From the NCBI GenBank assembly GCA_011065005.1, contig JAAKFP010000064.1, forward strand, positions 1-9,344: a stretch of 9,344 nucleotides of DNA, read 5' to 3'. Positions within the stretch are counted from its first letter, which is position 1. Every line of letters starts with the position of its first letter. Position numbers and translations under genes: made by a program. Below are positions 1 through 5,536 of the stretch, piece after piece. Source of the stretch: Chlamydiota bacterium (GTDB lineage Bacteria; Chlamydiota; Chlamydiia; Chlamydiales; Waddliaceae). The notes beneath the pieces were generated by a model. The model saw only the letters and a program-made list of their open reading frames with translations. It was not told the origin of the DNA and did not search any database.

Positions 1-158
1 ATGCTGTCCTATCATCTTCACTTGCTTTGTTGCAAATCTTTGGAAACTAATAAGTTGACTGCAGATTTGCGCCTCGCAACTGAAGAGCTATAACAGCCTA
101 AATGTAAAGGTTATTTCTTCTAGTCTCCTTACGAACCAACAAATATTTGAAGTGGTTC
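1..158. other. Left-edge stretch without a supported gene
   Basis: The plus strand is open from base 1 to a TAA at 88-90, giving about 29 residues that end in LTADLRLATEEL. This could be the 3' end of a gene entering from the left, but it is too short to assign. A weak hairpin (GAACCA at 133-138 with TGGTTC at 153-158, and a CAAATATTTG palindrome between) is followed on the plus strand by a T-rich run. It might terminate such a gene. Nothing else is seen. Confidence 0.2.
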
Positions 159-551
159 TTATTCTTTTACACAAAGCAGGTCATTCAGAGGTTTGACTAC
201 GTATCTCCACAAAATGGCGTAGACGATAGGTGCCAGGACCAGAGGATAATACTGGTACTCTTCAAACCCTAAAGCTGCTGGCACCTTTTGCCAGAATATC
301 CCGTAAATAGCGATTAGTAATCCGAGAGATCCACCAGTGAGAAAGTACCTTACAGTGAGGCTCCCTGGGAGAAAGTTTTTGCAAATCGCAAAGTATAGCA
401 AATTCCATATTCCCCAAATCACGGGGATCATGTGAATGAAAGTAATTCCCAAAAGCTGTGGTTTGCCATATGTTATGGCTGTGCAAAGCAAAATGGGTAA
501 AACGATGGTTGGGAGAACAGTCCCAGCAATAAACGCACGAAAATAGTTCAT
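159..551 (-). CDS. Small polytopic membrane protein of unknown function, 130 aa
   Basis: I do not recognise a family. The protein has about four hydrophobic segments, near residues 5-28, 34-57, 68-86 and 102-120, with short polar loops and a charged C-terminal tail (LNDLLCVKE), so it should sit in the inner membrane. There is no separate signal peptide and no catalytic motif. The ATG at 549-551 is well supported by a strong AAGGAGG ribosome-binding site. The gene lies 77 nt downstream of the membrane-protein gene at 629-1228 on the same strand. It could be the last gene of that transcript, or have its own promoter in the very AT-rich gap. The real-gene call rests on the ribosome-binding site and the coherent membrane topology. 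Function is unknown. Confidence 0.75.
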   Translation of the reverse strand: MNYFRAFIAGTVLPTIVLPILLCTAITYGKPQLLGITFIHMIPVIWGIWNLLYFAICKNFLPGSLTVRYFLTGGSLGLLIAIYGIFWQKVPAALGFEEYQYYPLVLAPIVYAILWRYVVKPLNDLLCVKE

Positions 552-556
552 AGAAT

Positions 557-563
557 CCTCCTT
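557..563 (-). promoter_or_regulatory. Strong Shine-Dalgarno for the 130-aa membrane protein
   Basis: The minus strand reads AAGGAGG, then five bases, then ATG. It is among the best ribosome-binding sites in the window. It fixes the start at 551 and supports the gene as real. Confidence 0.75.
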
Positions 564-581
564 GTTAACACAGCTTAATAC

Positions 582-598
582 ATATTATTTTATAATAT
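582..598. repeat. AT-only inverted repeat in the gap before the 130-aa gene
   Basis: ATATTAT and ATAATAT form perfect 7-bp arms around TTT. The sequence lies 31-47 nt upstream of the minus-strand start at 551 and contains TATAAA-like hexamers in that direction. It may therefore be the -10 region of a promoter for that gene. No convincing -35 box was found, and it has no flanking T-run suggesting a terminator. Confidence 0.25.
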
Positions 599-628
599 TA
601 TGCAAGGTTTAACGAGTTCGATCTCGGG

Positions 629-1228
629 TTAAACGATAAGGAAAAGCGCGAAAAATGCCCCTGTTAAGAGGAGAGAGTAAGCCCAGATCAGGTCGAAATT
701 GATCCAGGATTTCTTCAAGAGTTTTAGGTTCACCGTCGAATAAATAAACACCGCTGCGAGGGAAGAGGTGAGAAGGTAGCCGAGAGAGTGAATGATGATG
801 ACGAGTGCTGAGACAGGGAAGGTGGGTTCTGTATCGGCGAGAAAGGGGAGAAGCATCACGCCTGCCCCGTGGGCTGTTGCGATCAAGAACGACCAAAAGC
901 CCACCGAAAGGTAGCTCGACTGCAGTCCTAGCCAGGAACGATGCCCCTTCCTTAGCAAGTGATAGGTCCCACAGGTTAGCAAAAGAAACACTACGGTCCA
1001 TTCTACTATAGGTTTGGGAATGATCTTCTGAAGTTCCATATAGCCGAGTACTACCATTGTGATAGAAAGGAGATGTCCAAGTGTTAGGACAACGAGAGCA
1101 ACAAAAAGTGCTTTGGTCGATTTTCTTTGAAATCCGAGGGATGTTGCCAGCAGCCAACCCATAGCGGGATTGATCCCATGATAGAGTCCCAAACCAAAGA
1201 TGATGAGAAGCGTGTGTGTTAACGTCAT
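629..1228 (-). CDS. Six-helix membrane protein translationally coupled to the SBP56 gene, 199 aa
   Basis: This integral membrane protein has about six hydrophobic segments (roughly residues 3-28, 38-62, 75-92, 108-130, 138-165 and 178-198). Conserved-looking histidine motifs lie in or near the helices: GLYHGINPAMGW (15-26, H17), TLGHLLS (49-55, H52), TAHGAG (118-123, H120) and IIHSLG (H147). The first motif recalls the GxxHxxxP pattern of NicO/TauE-like metal or sulfur-compound transporters. I recall similar uncharacterised proteins but cannot name a family. Its ATG overlaps the stop of the upstream SBP56 gene as ATGA (1225-1228), and no separate Shine-Dalgarno is visible, so it is probably translated by re-initiation. 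Inference: it serves the oxidase, for example by moving copper or a sulfur product across the membrane. The 182-aa frame on the same strand at 609-1157 is a shadow of this gene. Confidence 0.8.
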   Translation of the reverse strand: MTLTHTLLIIFGLGLYHGINPAMGWLLATSLGFQRKSTKALFVALVVLTLGHLLSITMVVLGYMELQKIIPKPIVEWTVVFLLLTCGTYHLLRKGHRSWLGLQSSYLSVGFWSFLIATAHGAGVMLLPFLADTEPTFPVSALVIIIHSLGYLLTSSLAAVFIYSTVNLKLLKKSWINFDLIWAYSLLLTGAFFALFLIV

Positions 1229-2619
1229 GAAAACCAGTAGGAGTCTGTTGAGGCGTCTCCCCCTTCTAAGCGAATCTGGTGAGGACGTTCATCTCCAAAG
1301 TCAATGAAGAAATCGGGATCGAATTCCATTCCTCCCTCCGGATCGGCATTAACTTTCACCATCCATCCTTTGATTTCATCGGGATAGAGCTGGTCATCAA
1401 TGGTGCTGTAAAGGGAGTTCGTGAAGTAGAGGTGGCGACCATCTCGACTACACTCGACCATCTGAGGTCCTCCATTCAGAGCTTTTTCAGGGTGTTTCGG
1501 GTGGGGAGTTCTCGATACGATGCCTCCGATCTTTAGAGTGGCCGTGTGCTTTGGATTGAAAGGGTCGCTCACATCGTATTGAAGAAGTTCTCCTGTTCCC
1601 CAGCAGGAAACGTAGAGAAGGCGGTCATCGACGGAGAGTACGATATCGCTCACCAAGGGAGGAACAGCTTTAAAGTCGGCAATGAAAGGGGGGAGGAGAT
1701 CGCTTTCACTCGGTTGTGCGGGGATCTCTATCACCTTTTTTGCTTTCCAGGTTTTATCCTCCAGGTACCACAGCCAAATTGATGAAGACAGATCTTTCGT
1801 AGAAATGACTACGCTAGCAAAGCCATACGCTTTCGCAGGGTCGTGAGCAGGTCGCAGTTCAAGAACCATTTGATGCTCTTTTCCGAGGTCGATTTCTTGG
1901 ATGTGCTTTCGGGTAGTGAGATTGAAAAAGTGCAACCTGTGTCCATATTCACAGTTCAAGATTTTTTCGGCAATCAGCCCTGATTCATACATCTTGGGGG
2001 AGCCCCATTCACTTGTCACGAGAGTGTCGTGACCGAGATGCCACCAGAAATCGTAGCTATAATACTGAGGCCCTTTATCGAGCTCCCAACGTCCCAACAC
2101 CTGAAAAGTGTTGTGGTCGAGGTAGAGGATCCCTCCAGGCCCATCGCCCTCGGGATTTCCCAGAGCGCTGACATAAATCCCGTTGGGACCACAGTGGATG
2201 GTATGGAGCCGAGAGTAACCGGTTTTCTTCTCTATTTCTTCCGGTTCGATCGTCTGGTGAACAGTTAATTTTCCTGACGGGTGTTTGGTGTCGATGATAT
2301 AGAGCCTTGATGAGCGAATCCCTGGGACAATCAGAAACCTTCGTTCTATATGGGGGTGTGCGGCAAAAGGGCATAAGCAAGAGCTGCAAGCATTCCAACC
2401 AAAATGGTGGAGTTCGTCTCCTACATAGGGGAGATCTAAACGGTCAAGAACCGTTCCATAGGTTCCCGAGTTCGGATCGAGATCGATTTTGACGATTGCG
2501 TCGGGTCGTTCATCACCATAGCGATGCAAAACCGCCACGTAGGCGCAGGTCTCACGTGGAGATTCCATAGCAATTTTTGGAGATGGATAAAAGGTTGGCT
2601 CGGGAAACATTGAAGTCAT
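1225..2619 (-). CDS. SBP56-family selenium-binding protein / methanethiol oxidase, 464 aa
   Basis: The whole length matches the SBP56 family (human SELENBP1 is 472 aa), members of which oxidise methanethiol to formaldehyde, hydrogen sulfide and hydrogen peroxide, with copper reported for bacterial forms. Visible family blocks are HHFGWNACSSC (residues 71-81, with C78 and C81), LHTIHC (138-143, H139 and H142), a TSEWGSP segment (202-208), SVDDRLLYVSCW (329-340), YDVSDP (348-353), GGPQM (383-387) and IDFGDERPHQIRLEGGD (439-455). The ATG at 2617-2619 has GGGGAG five bases upstream. A second ATG three codons in is less well placed. There is no signal peptide, so the enzyme is predicted cytoplasmic, unlike the exported methylotroph enzyme. 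The family's C-terminal GGDC motif reads GGDA here (A456), losing a cysteine. The gene is first in an ATGA-coupled pair with the membrane protein at 1228-629. Confidence 0.93.
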   Translation of the reverse strand: MTSMFPEPTFYPSPKIAMESPRETCAYVAVLHRYGDERPDAIVKIDLDPNSGTYGTVLDRLDLPYVGDELHHFGWNACSSCLCPFAAHPHIERRFLIVPGIRSSRLYIIDTKHPSGKLTVHQTIEPEEIEKKTGYSRLHTIHCGPNGIYVSALGNPEGDGPGGILYLDHNTFQVLGRWELDKGPQYYSYDFWWHLGHDTLVTSEWGSPKMYESGLIAEKILNCEYGHRLHFFNLTTRKHIQEIDLGKEHQMVLELRPAHDPAKAYGFASVVISTKDLSSSIWLWYLEDKTWKAKKVIEIPAQPSESDLLPPFIADFKAVPPLVSDIVLSVDDRLLYVSCWGTGELLQYDVSDPFNPKHTATLKIGGIVSRTPHPKHPEKALNGGPQMVECSRDGRHLYFTNSLYSTIDDQLYPDEIKGWMVKVNADPEGGMEFDPDFFIDFGDERPHQIRLEGGDASTDSYWFS

Positions 2620-2633
2620 GGCACTCCCCCAAG

Positions 2634-2655
2634 GTTAAGTTTAAGACAACTTAAC
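2634..2655. promoter_or_regulatory. Perfect inverted repeat upstream of the SBP56 gene, possible operator
   Basis: GTTAAGTT (2634-2641) and AACTTAAC (2648-2655) are perfect 8-bp arms separated by six bases. The repeat starts 15 nt before the SBP56 start and just upstream of its Shine-Dalgarno. On the minus strand a TTGACC hexamer at 2678-2683 could be a -35 box. The -10 position 17 nt downstream (TAACTG) matches poorly, so the promoter itself is not well resolved. The size and position fit a dimeric repressor site or a short leader hairpin. Confidence 0.4.
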
Positions 2656-2796
2656 AGTTACCAGATTCTCTGCTCCAGGTCAAATGATTATTTGAACCCA
2701 ATAGAAATGCTTAATTGCCGCACCCAACAGCCCTATTTAGATGATGATGAAATGATGGATGAAGAGTGATAGGCCCGGGCTCAATGGTGCCAACTT

Positions 2797-2870
2797 AAAG
2801 AAAAGACTTTACCACAAAGAGAATCATTTTTCTCTCTGTGAACTCAGTGGTAAATATTTTTTTTTATTTT
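2797..2870. terminator. Bulged hairpin flanked by A- and T-rich tracts, probable terminator or degenerate palindromic repeat
   Basis: TTTACCAC (2808-2815) pairs perfectly with GTGGTAAA (2847-2854). Inside this, AAAGAGAA (2816-2823) pairs with the TTCTCTCT-like segment near 2830-2837 at 7 of 8 positions plus a wobble, after a nine-base bulge. The plus strand continues into TATTTTTTTTTATTTTT. The minus strand continues into GTCTTTTCTTT. It could therefore end the minus-strand msrA-msrB-RIC transcript about 150 nt after the RIC stop. The ACCAC...GTGGT architecture also resembles dispersed palindromic repeats, so it may be the relic of one. Confidence 0.45.
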
Positions 2871-3002
2871 TCTACTTCTTAGTTACAGTCGATAGTTTTA
2901 TGATCACCAGAGCCAAAGGTATTAAATTGCAGCAGCATAGGGTGTTCCCGAGCCACATTTTTAATGGTAAGGCTATCGGATTTAAGAGGTTTGTCGTGGA
3001 TT

Positions 3003-3812
3003 CTATCTTTGTAAGTTGGTCTGCATGGCGAGGGCTCGTGGAAATAGAATGCTATTTTCTTTGTGGACGTGGTGGTGCATGCTAGTTTCCAGCTCTTCTA
3101 ATCTGCTAAATAACGCAAGGTAAGAGTTACAGGCGTTTTCAGGAGGAGTGTAATTCCTGGTGAGGGAGCGAAGTTTGTGCAGAGCATTACCAGCGGCATC
3201 ATGTTCTTGTTCGAGTTCCAGAATTGGCTGTTTTAGTTGGGTCCCTTCTGTTTGTGCAGCTTCAATCTTTTTGATGGCGGGAAAAACAAGATCATCCTCT
3301 TTTCCCATATGTACCATTAACTCAGCTTGCAGTTTAGAATAGATGTCGCGGATCTCGAGAAGTTCGGGGTGTTTATCTCCGTGCACTCTAGCTACTTTTT
3401 CGACAAGCTGCGTGAGTTTAGGGAGTTCTTCAACGAGATAGCTGTGATAGGTGGTTTGAATGTGATCGATGAGATCGCTAAGAGATTTCTGGGTCCAATT
3501 TTTTTCGTCGGTGGTTTCGGTCAATTGTCTTTTTATATCATTCAAAACCACTTGGGGATCGATCCCTTTTTTCTGGCAGGCTTCTCCTAATGTCTTTTTG
3601 CCTCCGCAGCAATAGTCTATCTGATAATTTTCGAAAACTCGTGAGAGGCTGCATCTCTGTGCTACAATTTCTCCGATCTTAGATTCAGCAGTAAAACAAT
3701 CCATATTTTCTTTCCTTCCATGATTATCTTGCGCATAACTCGTGCCCACTTGCAACGAGAAAGAAGTTATAAGTACAGCAGTTGAAGTGATTAAAAACAA
3801 GCGAATTTTCAT
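3003..3812 (-). CDS. RIC-family iron-sulfur cluster repair protein (ScdA/YtfE-like) with a predicted signal peptide, 269 aa
   Basis: RIC proteins are di-iron proteins that restore Fe-S clusters damaged by nitric oxide or peroxide. From residue 37 on, the sequence is a standard member. It has an ScdA N-terminal domain with the IDYCCGG motif (65-71, C68 and C69). A hemerythrin-like domain follows with the expected iron ligands: H123, H168 with E172 (HMGKEDDLVFP), H204 (EQEHDAAG) and H248 with E252 (HHHVHKENSILFP). Ahead of it is a classic export signal: MKIR, a hydrophobic stretch to about residue 20, then SYA before QDN (cleavage near residue 27). RIC is normally cytoplasmic, so this is odd. 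The ATG at 3812 lacks a Shine-Dalgarno, while the in-frame ATG at 3704 (M37) has one and would give a canonical cytoplasmic form. The gene lies 69 nt downstream of msrB, probably in the same transcript. Confidence 0.9.
   Translation of the reverse strand: MKIRLFLITSTAVLITSFSLQVGTSYAQDNHGRKENMDCFTAESKIGEIVAQRCSLSRVFENYQIDYCCGGKKTLGEACQKKGIDPQVVLNDIKRQLTETTDEKNWTQKSLSDLIDHIQTTYHSYLVEELPKLTQLVEKVARVHGDKHPELLEIRDIYSKLQAELMVHMGKEDDLVFPAIKKIEAAQTEGTQLKQPILELEQEHDAAGNALHKLRSLTRNYTPPENACNSYLALFSRLEELETSMHHHVHKENSILFPRALAMQTNLQR
3702..3719 (-). promoter_or_regulatory. Internal ribosome-binding site and alternative ATG inside the RIC gene
   Basis: On the minus strand GGAAGGA (3719-3713) is followed by eight bases and an in-frame ATG (3704-3702), codon 37 of the long form. 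Translation from here would remove the signal peptide and start almost where ordinary ScdA/YtfE proteins start. The upstream ATG at 3812 is preceded by AT-rich sequence without a purine-rich box. Both starts may be used. Confidence 0.4.
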
Positions 3813-3846
3813 TATCTAAACTAAATAAAGTTGAATGAGAAAAGTC

Positions 3847-3855
3847 TTTATACCA
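3847..3855 (-). promoter_or_regulatory. Possible extended -10 promoter for the RIC gene
   Basis: The minus strand reads TGGTATAAA, an extended -10 (TGnTATAAA), 35 nt before the RIC long-form ATG. The -35 region is poor (ATGTCT at 17 nt), which extended -10 promoters tolerate. AAATT (3855-3859) and AATTT (3864-3868) form a small inverted repeat at its upstream side, a conceivable regulator site. The RIC gene could therefore be expressed separately from msrAB. Confidence 0.3.
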
Positions 3856-3881
3856 AATTTGCCAATTTAAGACATAGAGAT

Positions 3882-4382
3882 TTATTCAGACTTATCCGGT
3901 ATAAACTTCATGGCTAGGGAGTTGATGCAGTACCGCTTTCCTGTGGGGGGAGGCCCATCATCGAAAAGATGTCCTAGGTGCGATTCACATCTGCTGCAGA
4001 ACACTTCGGTCCTCTTGTAGAAGAATATGCGATGTCCCTTTTCGCGTAATATGACGTTTTCGGGGCAGATCGGTTCCCAGTAACTTGGCCAGCCGGTGCC
4101 GGAATCATATTTTGTTTGGGAGCTAAATAGGGGAAGAGCGCAGGCCCCACAGACATAGGTTCCCGCTTCTTTATTGTCGTTGTAGGCATTGTCAAAGGGG
4201 GGTTCTGTTCCTGCTTCTCGTAGAATATAAAACTGATCGGATGTTAGGCTTTTTTTCCATGCCTCTTCACTGCGAATGATTTTTTTTCCATCAAAGCGTG
4301 TGTTCACGGTACACTCCTGGGCAAATAATCCAATGGTTTGAAAGGATAAAAACAATAGTAGCAAAAGTAACTTAATCGTCAT
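3882..4382 (-). CDS. msrB: Peptide-methionine (R)-S-oxide reductase MsrB with signal peptide, 166 aa
   Basis: MsrB reduces the R epimer of methionine sulfoxide in proteins. Counting from the chosen start, the two zinc-binding CxxC pairs are C78/C81 (CGAC) and C129/C132 (CSRC). SGTGWPSYWEPI (94-105) and GHLFDDGPPPTGKRYCINS (137-155) carry the family signatures, with catalytic C152 in RYCINS. The resolving cysteine could be C106, directly after the WEPI segment, rather than the SGCGWPS position used in E. coli. A strongly hydrophobic N-terminus (TIKLLLLLLFLSF ... LFAQE) is a Sec signal, so the enzyme should act outside the cytoplasm. The ATG at 4382 overlaps the msrA stop as ATGA, indicating translational coupling. 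An ATG at 4400 would add six residues but lacks a better ribosome-binding site. Confidence 0.92.
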   Translation of the reverse strand: MTIKLLLLLLFLSFQTIGLFAQECTVNTRFDGKKIIRSEEAWKKSLTSDQFYILREAGTEPPFDNAYNDNKEAGTYVCGACALPLFSSQTKYDSGTGWPSYWEPICPENVILREKGHRIFFYKRTEVFCSRCESHLGHLFDDGPPPTGKRYCINSLAMKFIPDKSE

Positions 4383-5002
4383 TTCTGGTTTTCTTCCCAA
4401 AGCTCCTGTAGGCGCTCATCGCGTCCACAATTATATCGGTAGAATTTGTAACGAAGGGGGCTTTTTTTATAGTATTCCTGATGGTATTTTTCCGCAGGGT
4501 AAAAGGGCTTTGCGGGAAGGATTTCAGTATAAATAACGGAAACGGCCTTTTCGTTTAGGAGATGATCTCGCGATTGTTCTGCCAACCTCTTCTGTTCGTC
4601 ATTATGGTAAAAGATCGCTGAACGGTACTGGCTGCCGATATCGCAAAACTGGCCCTCTTGATCTGTAGGGTCGATGTTTTTCCAATAGATTTCCAGCAGT
4701 GTTTTGTAGCCGATCTGGTTGGGGTCGTAGATGATTTGAATTGATTCGGCGTGTCCGGTGTTGCCGGAAGAAACTTGCTCGTAGGTGGGGTTTTCCACGT
4801 GACCACCGGTGTACCCTACCGTTGTTTCGACAATGCCTTTTCTGTCCAATTCATCAAACAGATGTTCCATGCACCAAAAACATCCCCCCGCAAAGGTTGC
4901 GGTTTGCAGAGATTCGTGGTTAGATCTGTCGGAGGGTTGTGCGTGCATATTGGTACCTAGAAAGAGTGTTAAGATAATGGGGAGATAAAACAGTTTTTGC
5001 AT
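4379..5002 (-). CDS. msrA: Peptide-methionine (S)-S-oxide reductase MsrA with signal peptide, 207 aa
   Basis: MsrA reduces the S epimer of methionine sulfoxide. The family motif GGCFWCMEHLFDEL carries the catalytic C41 (C44 follows). Other conserved blocks are TVGYTGG, GNTGHAE, the acidic DPTDQEGQFCDIGSQYRS segment and the FYPAEKYHQEYY motif. A C-terminal YNCGRDERL contains the probable resolving C192. The N-terminus MQKLFYLPIILTLFLGTNMHAQ is a clear export signal, with cleavage expected after MHA. I chose the ATG at 5002 because GAGG lies six bases upstream. An ATG at 5014 in the same frame lacks any such box. The gene heads an ATGA-overlapping pair with msrB and is divergent from the smr gene. 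The MITE-like element at 5064-5203 sits about 60 bases upstream of its start and may shape its promoter. Confidence 0.93.
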   Translation of the reverse strand: MQKLFYLPIILTLFLGTNMHAQPSDRSNHESLQTATFAGGCFWCMEHLFDELDRKGIVETTVGYTGGHVENPTYEQVSSGNTGHAESIQIIYDPNQIGYKTLLEIYWKNIDPTDQEGQFCDIGSQYRSAIFYHNDEQKRLAEQSRDHLLNEKAVSVIYTEILPAKPFYPAEKYHQEYYKKSPLRYKFYRYNCGRDERLQELWEENQK

Positions 5003-5063
5003 ATGTTGCCTCATAATTATTCAATACTCAAAAATTGTTTTTTTTGGAATAGTCTTGTTTGAC

Positions 5064-5203
5064 GTGATCGTTCAGGTCTCGACTCAATCACCGCGAAGAT
5101 CGCGAAGCAAGCGAAGAAAACGCGAAGTTTTATCAAATAATCTTCGCATGTTCTTTGTTTTCTTCGCGTTTTTCGCGGTTAACACATAGAGGTGAACGGT
5201 TAC
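5064..5203. mobile_element. Probable MITE: 140-bp palindromic element with 9-bp target duplication
   Basis: TTGTTTGAC occurs at 5055-5063 and again at 5204-5212, directly abutting the element. Its ends are imperfect inverted repeats matching at 9 of 11 positions: GTGATCGTTCA at the left (5064-5074), and GTAACCGTTCA read inward from the right end (5203-5193). A 38-bp-arm palindrome fills the centre. The element is far too short for a transposase. Exact direct repeats lying right at the inverted-repeat ends are the hallmark of transposition, and nine bases is a common duplication size. It occupies the divergent msrA/smr intergenic region, ending 30 nt before the smr start. The parent transposon family is unknown. 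Confidence 0.65.
5090..5179. repeat. Large internal palindrome built from CGCGAAG repeats
   Basis: Two 38-nt arms (5090-5127 and 5142-5179) match as inverted repeats at 31 of 38 positions around a 14-nt AT-rich loop. The outer eight bases, ACCGCGAA and TTCGCGGT, pair perfectly. The left arm contains tandem copies of CGCGAAG at 5092, 5101 and 5121, with a variant at 5110. A transcript from either strand would fold into a long hairpin. It lacks a following T-run and lies between divergent genes, so it is not a conventional terminator. Confidence 0.85.
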
Positions 5204-5233
5204 TTGTTTGACTGTTTTGGAAGAGGAATAAAG

Positions 5234-5488
5234 ATGGCTAAGTTGAAACTGGATTTACATGATGTTTACAATAAGGGACGAGCTATTGATGAAGAGCTGA
5301 ATCGTGTCATTCACGAGGCAGTAGAGAAAAAGATTTCCTTGGTGGAAATTATTTCCGGAAAGGGGAGCGGTCAGCTCAAGAAAAAGGTCCTACGTTTCTT
5401 AGATCAGAAAGAGATCAAAGCGCTAATACACCGTGTTGAGAAGGATAGCAAAAATTTCGGGCGCATTTTTGTGCATTTTAAGCACTAA
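5234..5488 (+). CDS. Stand-alone Smr-domain protein, 84 aa
   Basis: Smr (small MutS-related) domains bind or nick nucleic acids, occurring at the end of MutS2 or alone. This protein is essentially the domain by itself. KLDLHD (residues 5-10) corresponds to the LDLHG motif, with D in place of G. ISGKGSGQLKKKVLRFL (40-56) corresponds to the H/T-G-K/R-G loop, and the C-terminal strand is GRIFVHFKH. It carries no other domain, so its target is not evident. The ATG at 5234 is preceded by GGAAGAGG at suitable distance. A longer frame from an ATG at 5192 would add 14 unrelated residues (NGYLFDCFGRGIK) encoded partly within the MITE-like element, and is unlikely. The rlmB-type gene follows 48 nt later on the same strand, so the two are probably co-transcribed. 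Confidence 0.85.
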   Translation: MAKLKLDLHDVYNKGRAIDEELNRVIHEAVEKKISLVEIISGKGSGQLKKKVLRFLDQKEIKALIHRVEKDSKNFGRIFVHFKH

Positions 5489-5536
5489 TCCTTTAAAATG
5501 AGTGGCGATTGATTTTTTTTACCTGTGACGGAATCT

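Larger units (their letters stand above)
2620..3002. other. Gene-free interval between the RIC and SBP56 genes
   Basis: No supported gene lies here. The 108-residue plus-strand frame at 2759-3085 runs into the RIC coding region, has no good ribosome-binding site and looks accidental. The interval holds the inverted repeat at 2634-2655, a candidate TTGACC box at 2678-2683 on the minus strand, and the bulged hairpin at 2797-2870. The remaining sequence (about 2870-3002) shows no clear signal. A short open minus-strand frame there (about 35 codons from 3001) has no start codon of its own. Confidence 0.6.

Noticed and set aside
609..632. Hairpin across the stop of the 629-1228 gene
   Set aside because: The stem is short and bulged and has no following T-run on the minus strand, so it is not a convincing terminator.
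609..1157. 182-residue minus-strand open frame
   Set aside because: It overlaps the membrane-protein gene at 629-1228 in another frame. Its composition is unlike a folded protein, and the 629-1228 frame has coherent helices and the ATGA coupling.
2890..3005. Protein-like minus-strand frame just after the RIC stop (…HPMLLQFNTFGSGDHKTID…)
   Set aside because: The RIC protein already ends normally after the HKENSILFPRAL motif. This frame has no start of its own, so a frameshifted extension is not needed.
2759..3085. 108-residue plus-strand open frame
   Set aside because: It lacks a good ribosome-binding site, includes the T-rich tract of the hairpin, and runs antisense into the end of the RIC gene.
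5090..5179. CRISPR-like reading of the CGCGAAG repeats
   Set aside because: The repeats are seven bases with irregular, very short spacers and are arranged as the arms of one palindrome.
5192..5233. Longer start for the Smr-domain protein
   Set aside because: The extra 14 residues are encoded partly within the MITE-like element and are unlike the family. The ATG at 5234 has a better ribosome-binding site.
5489..5536. Terminator between smr and rlmB (T-run at 5512-5520)
   Set aside because: Only a four-base AATC/GATT pairing precedes the T-run, too weak for an intrinsic terminator.
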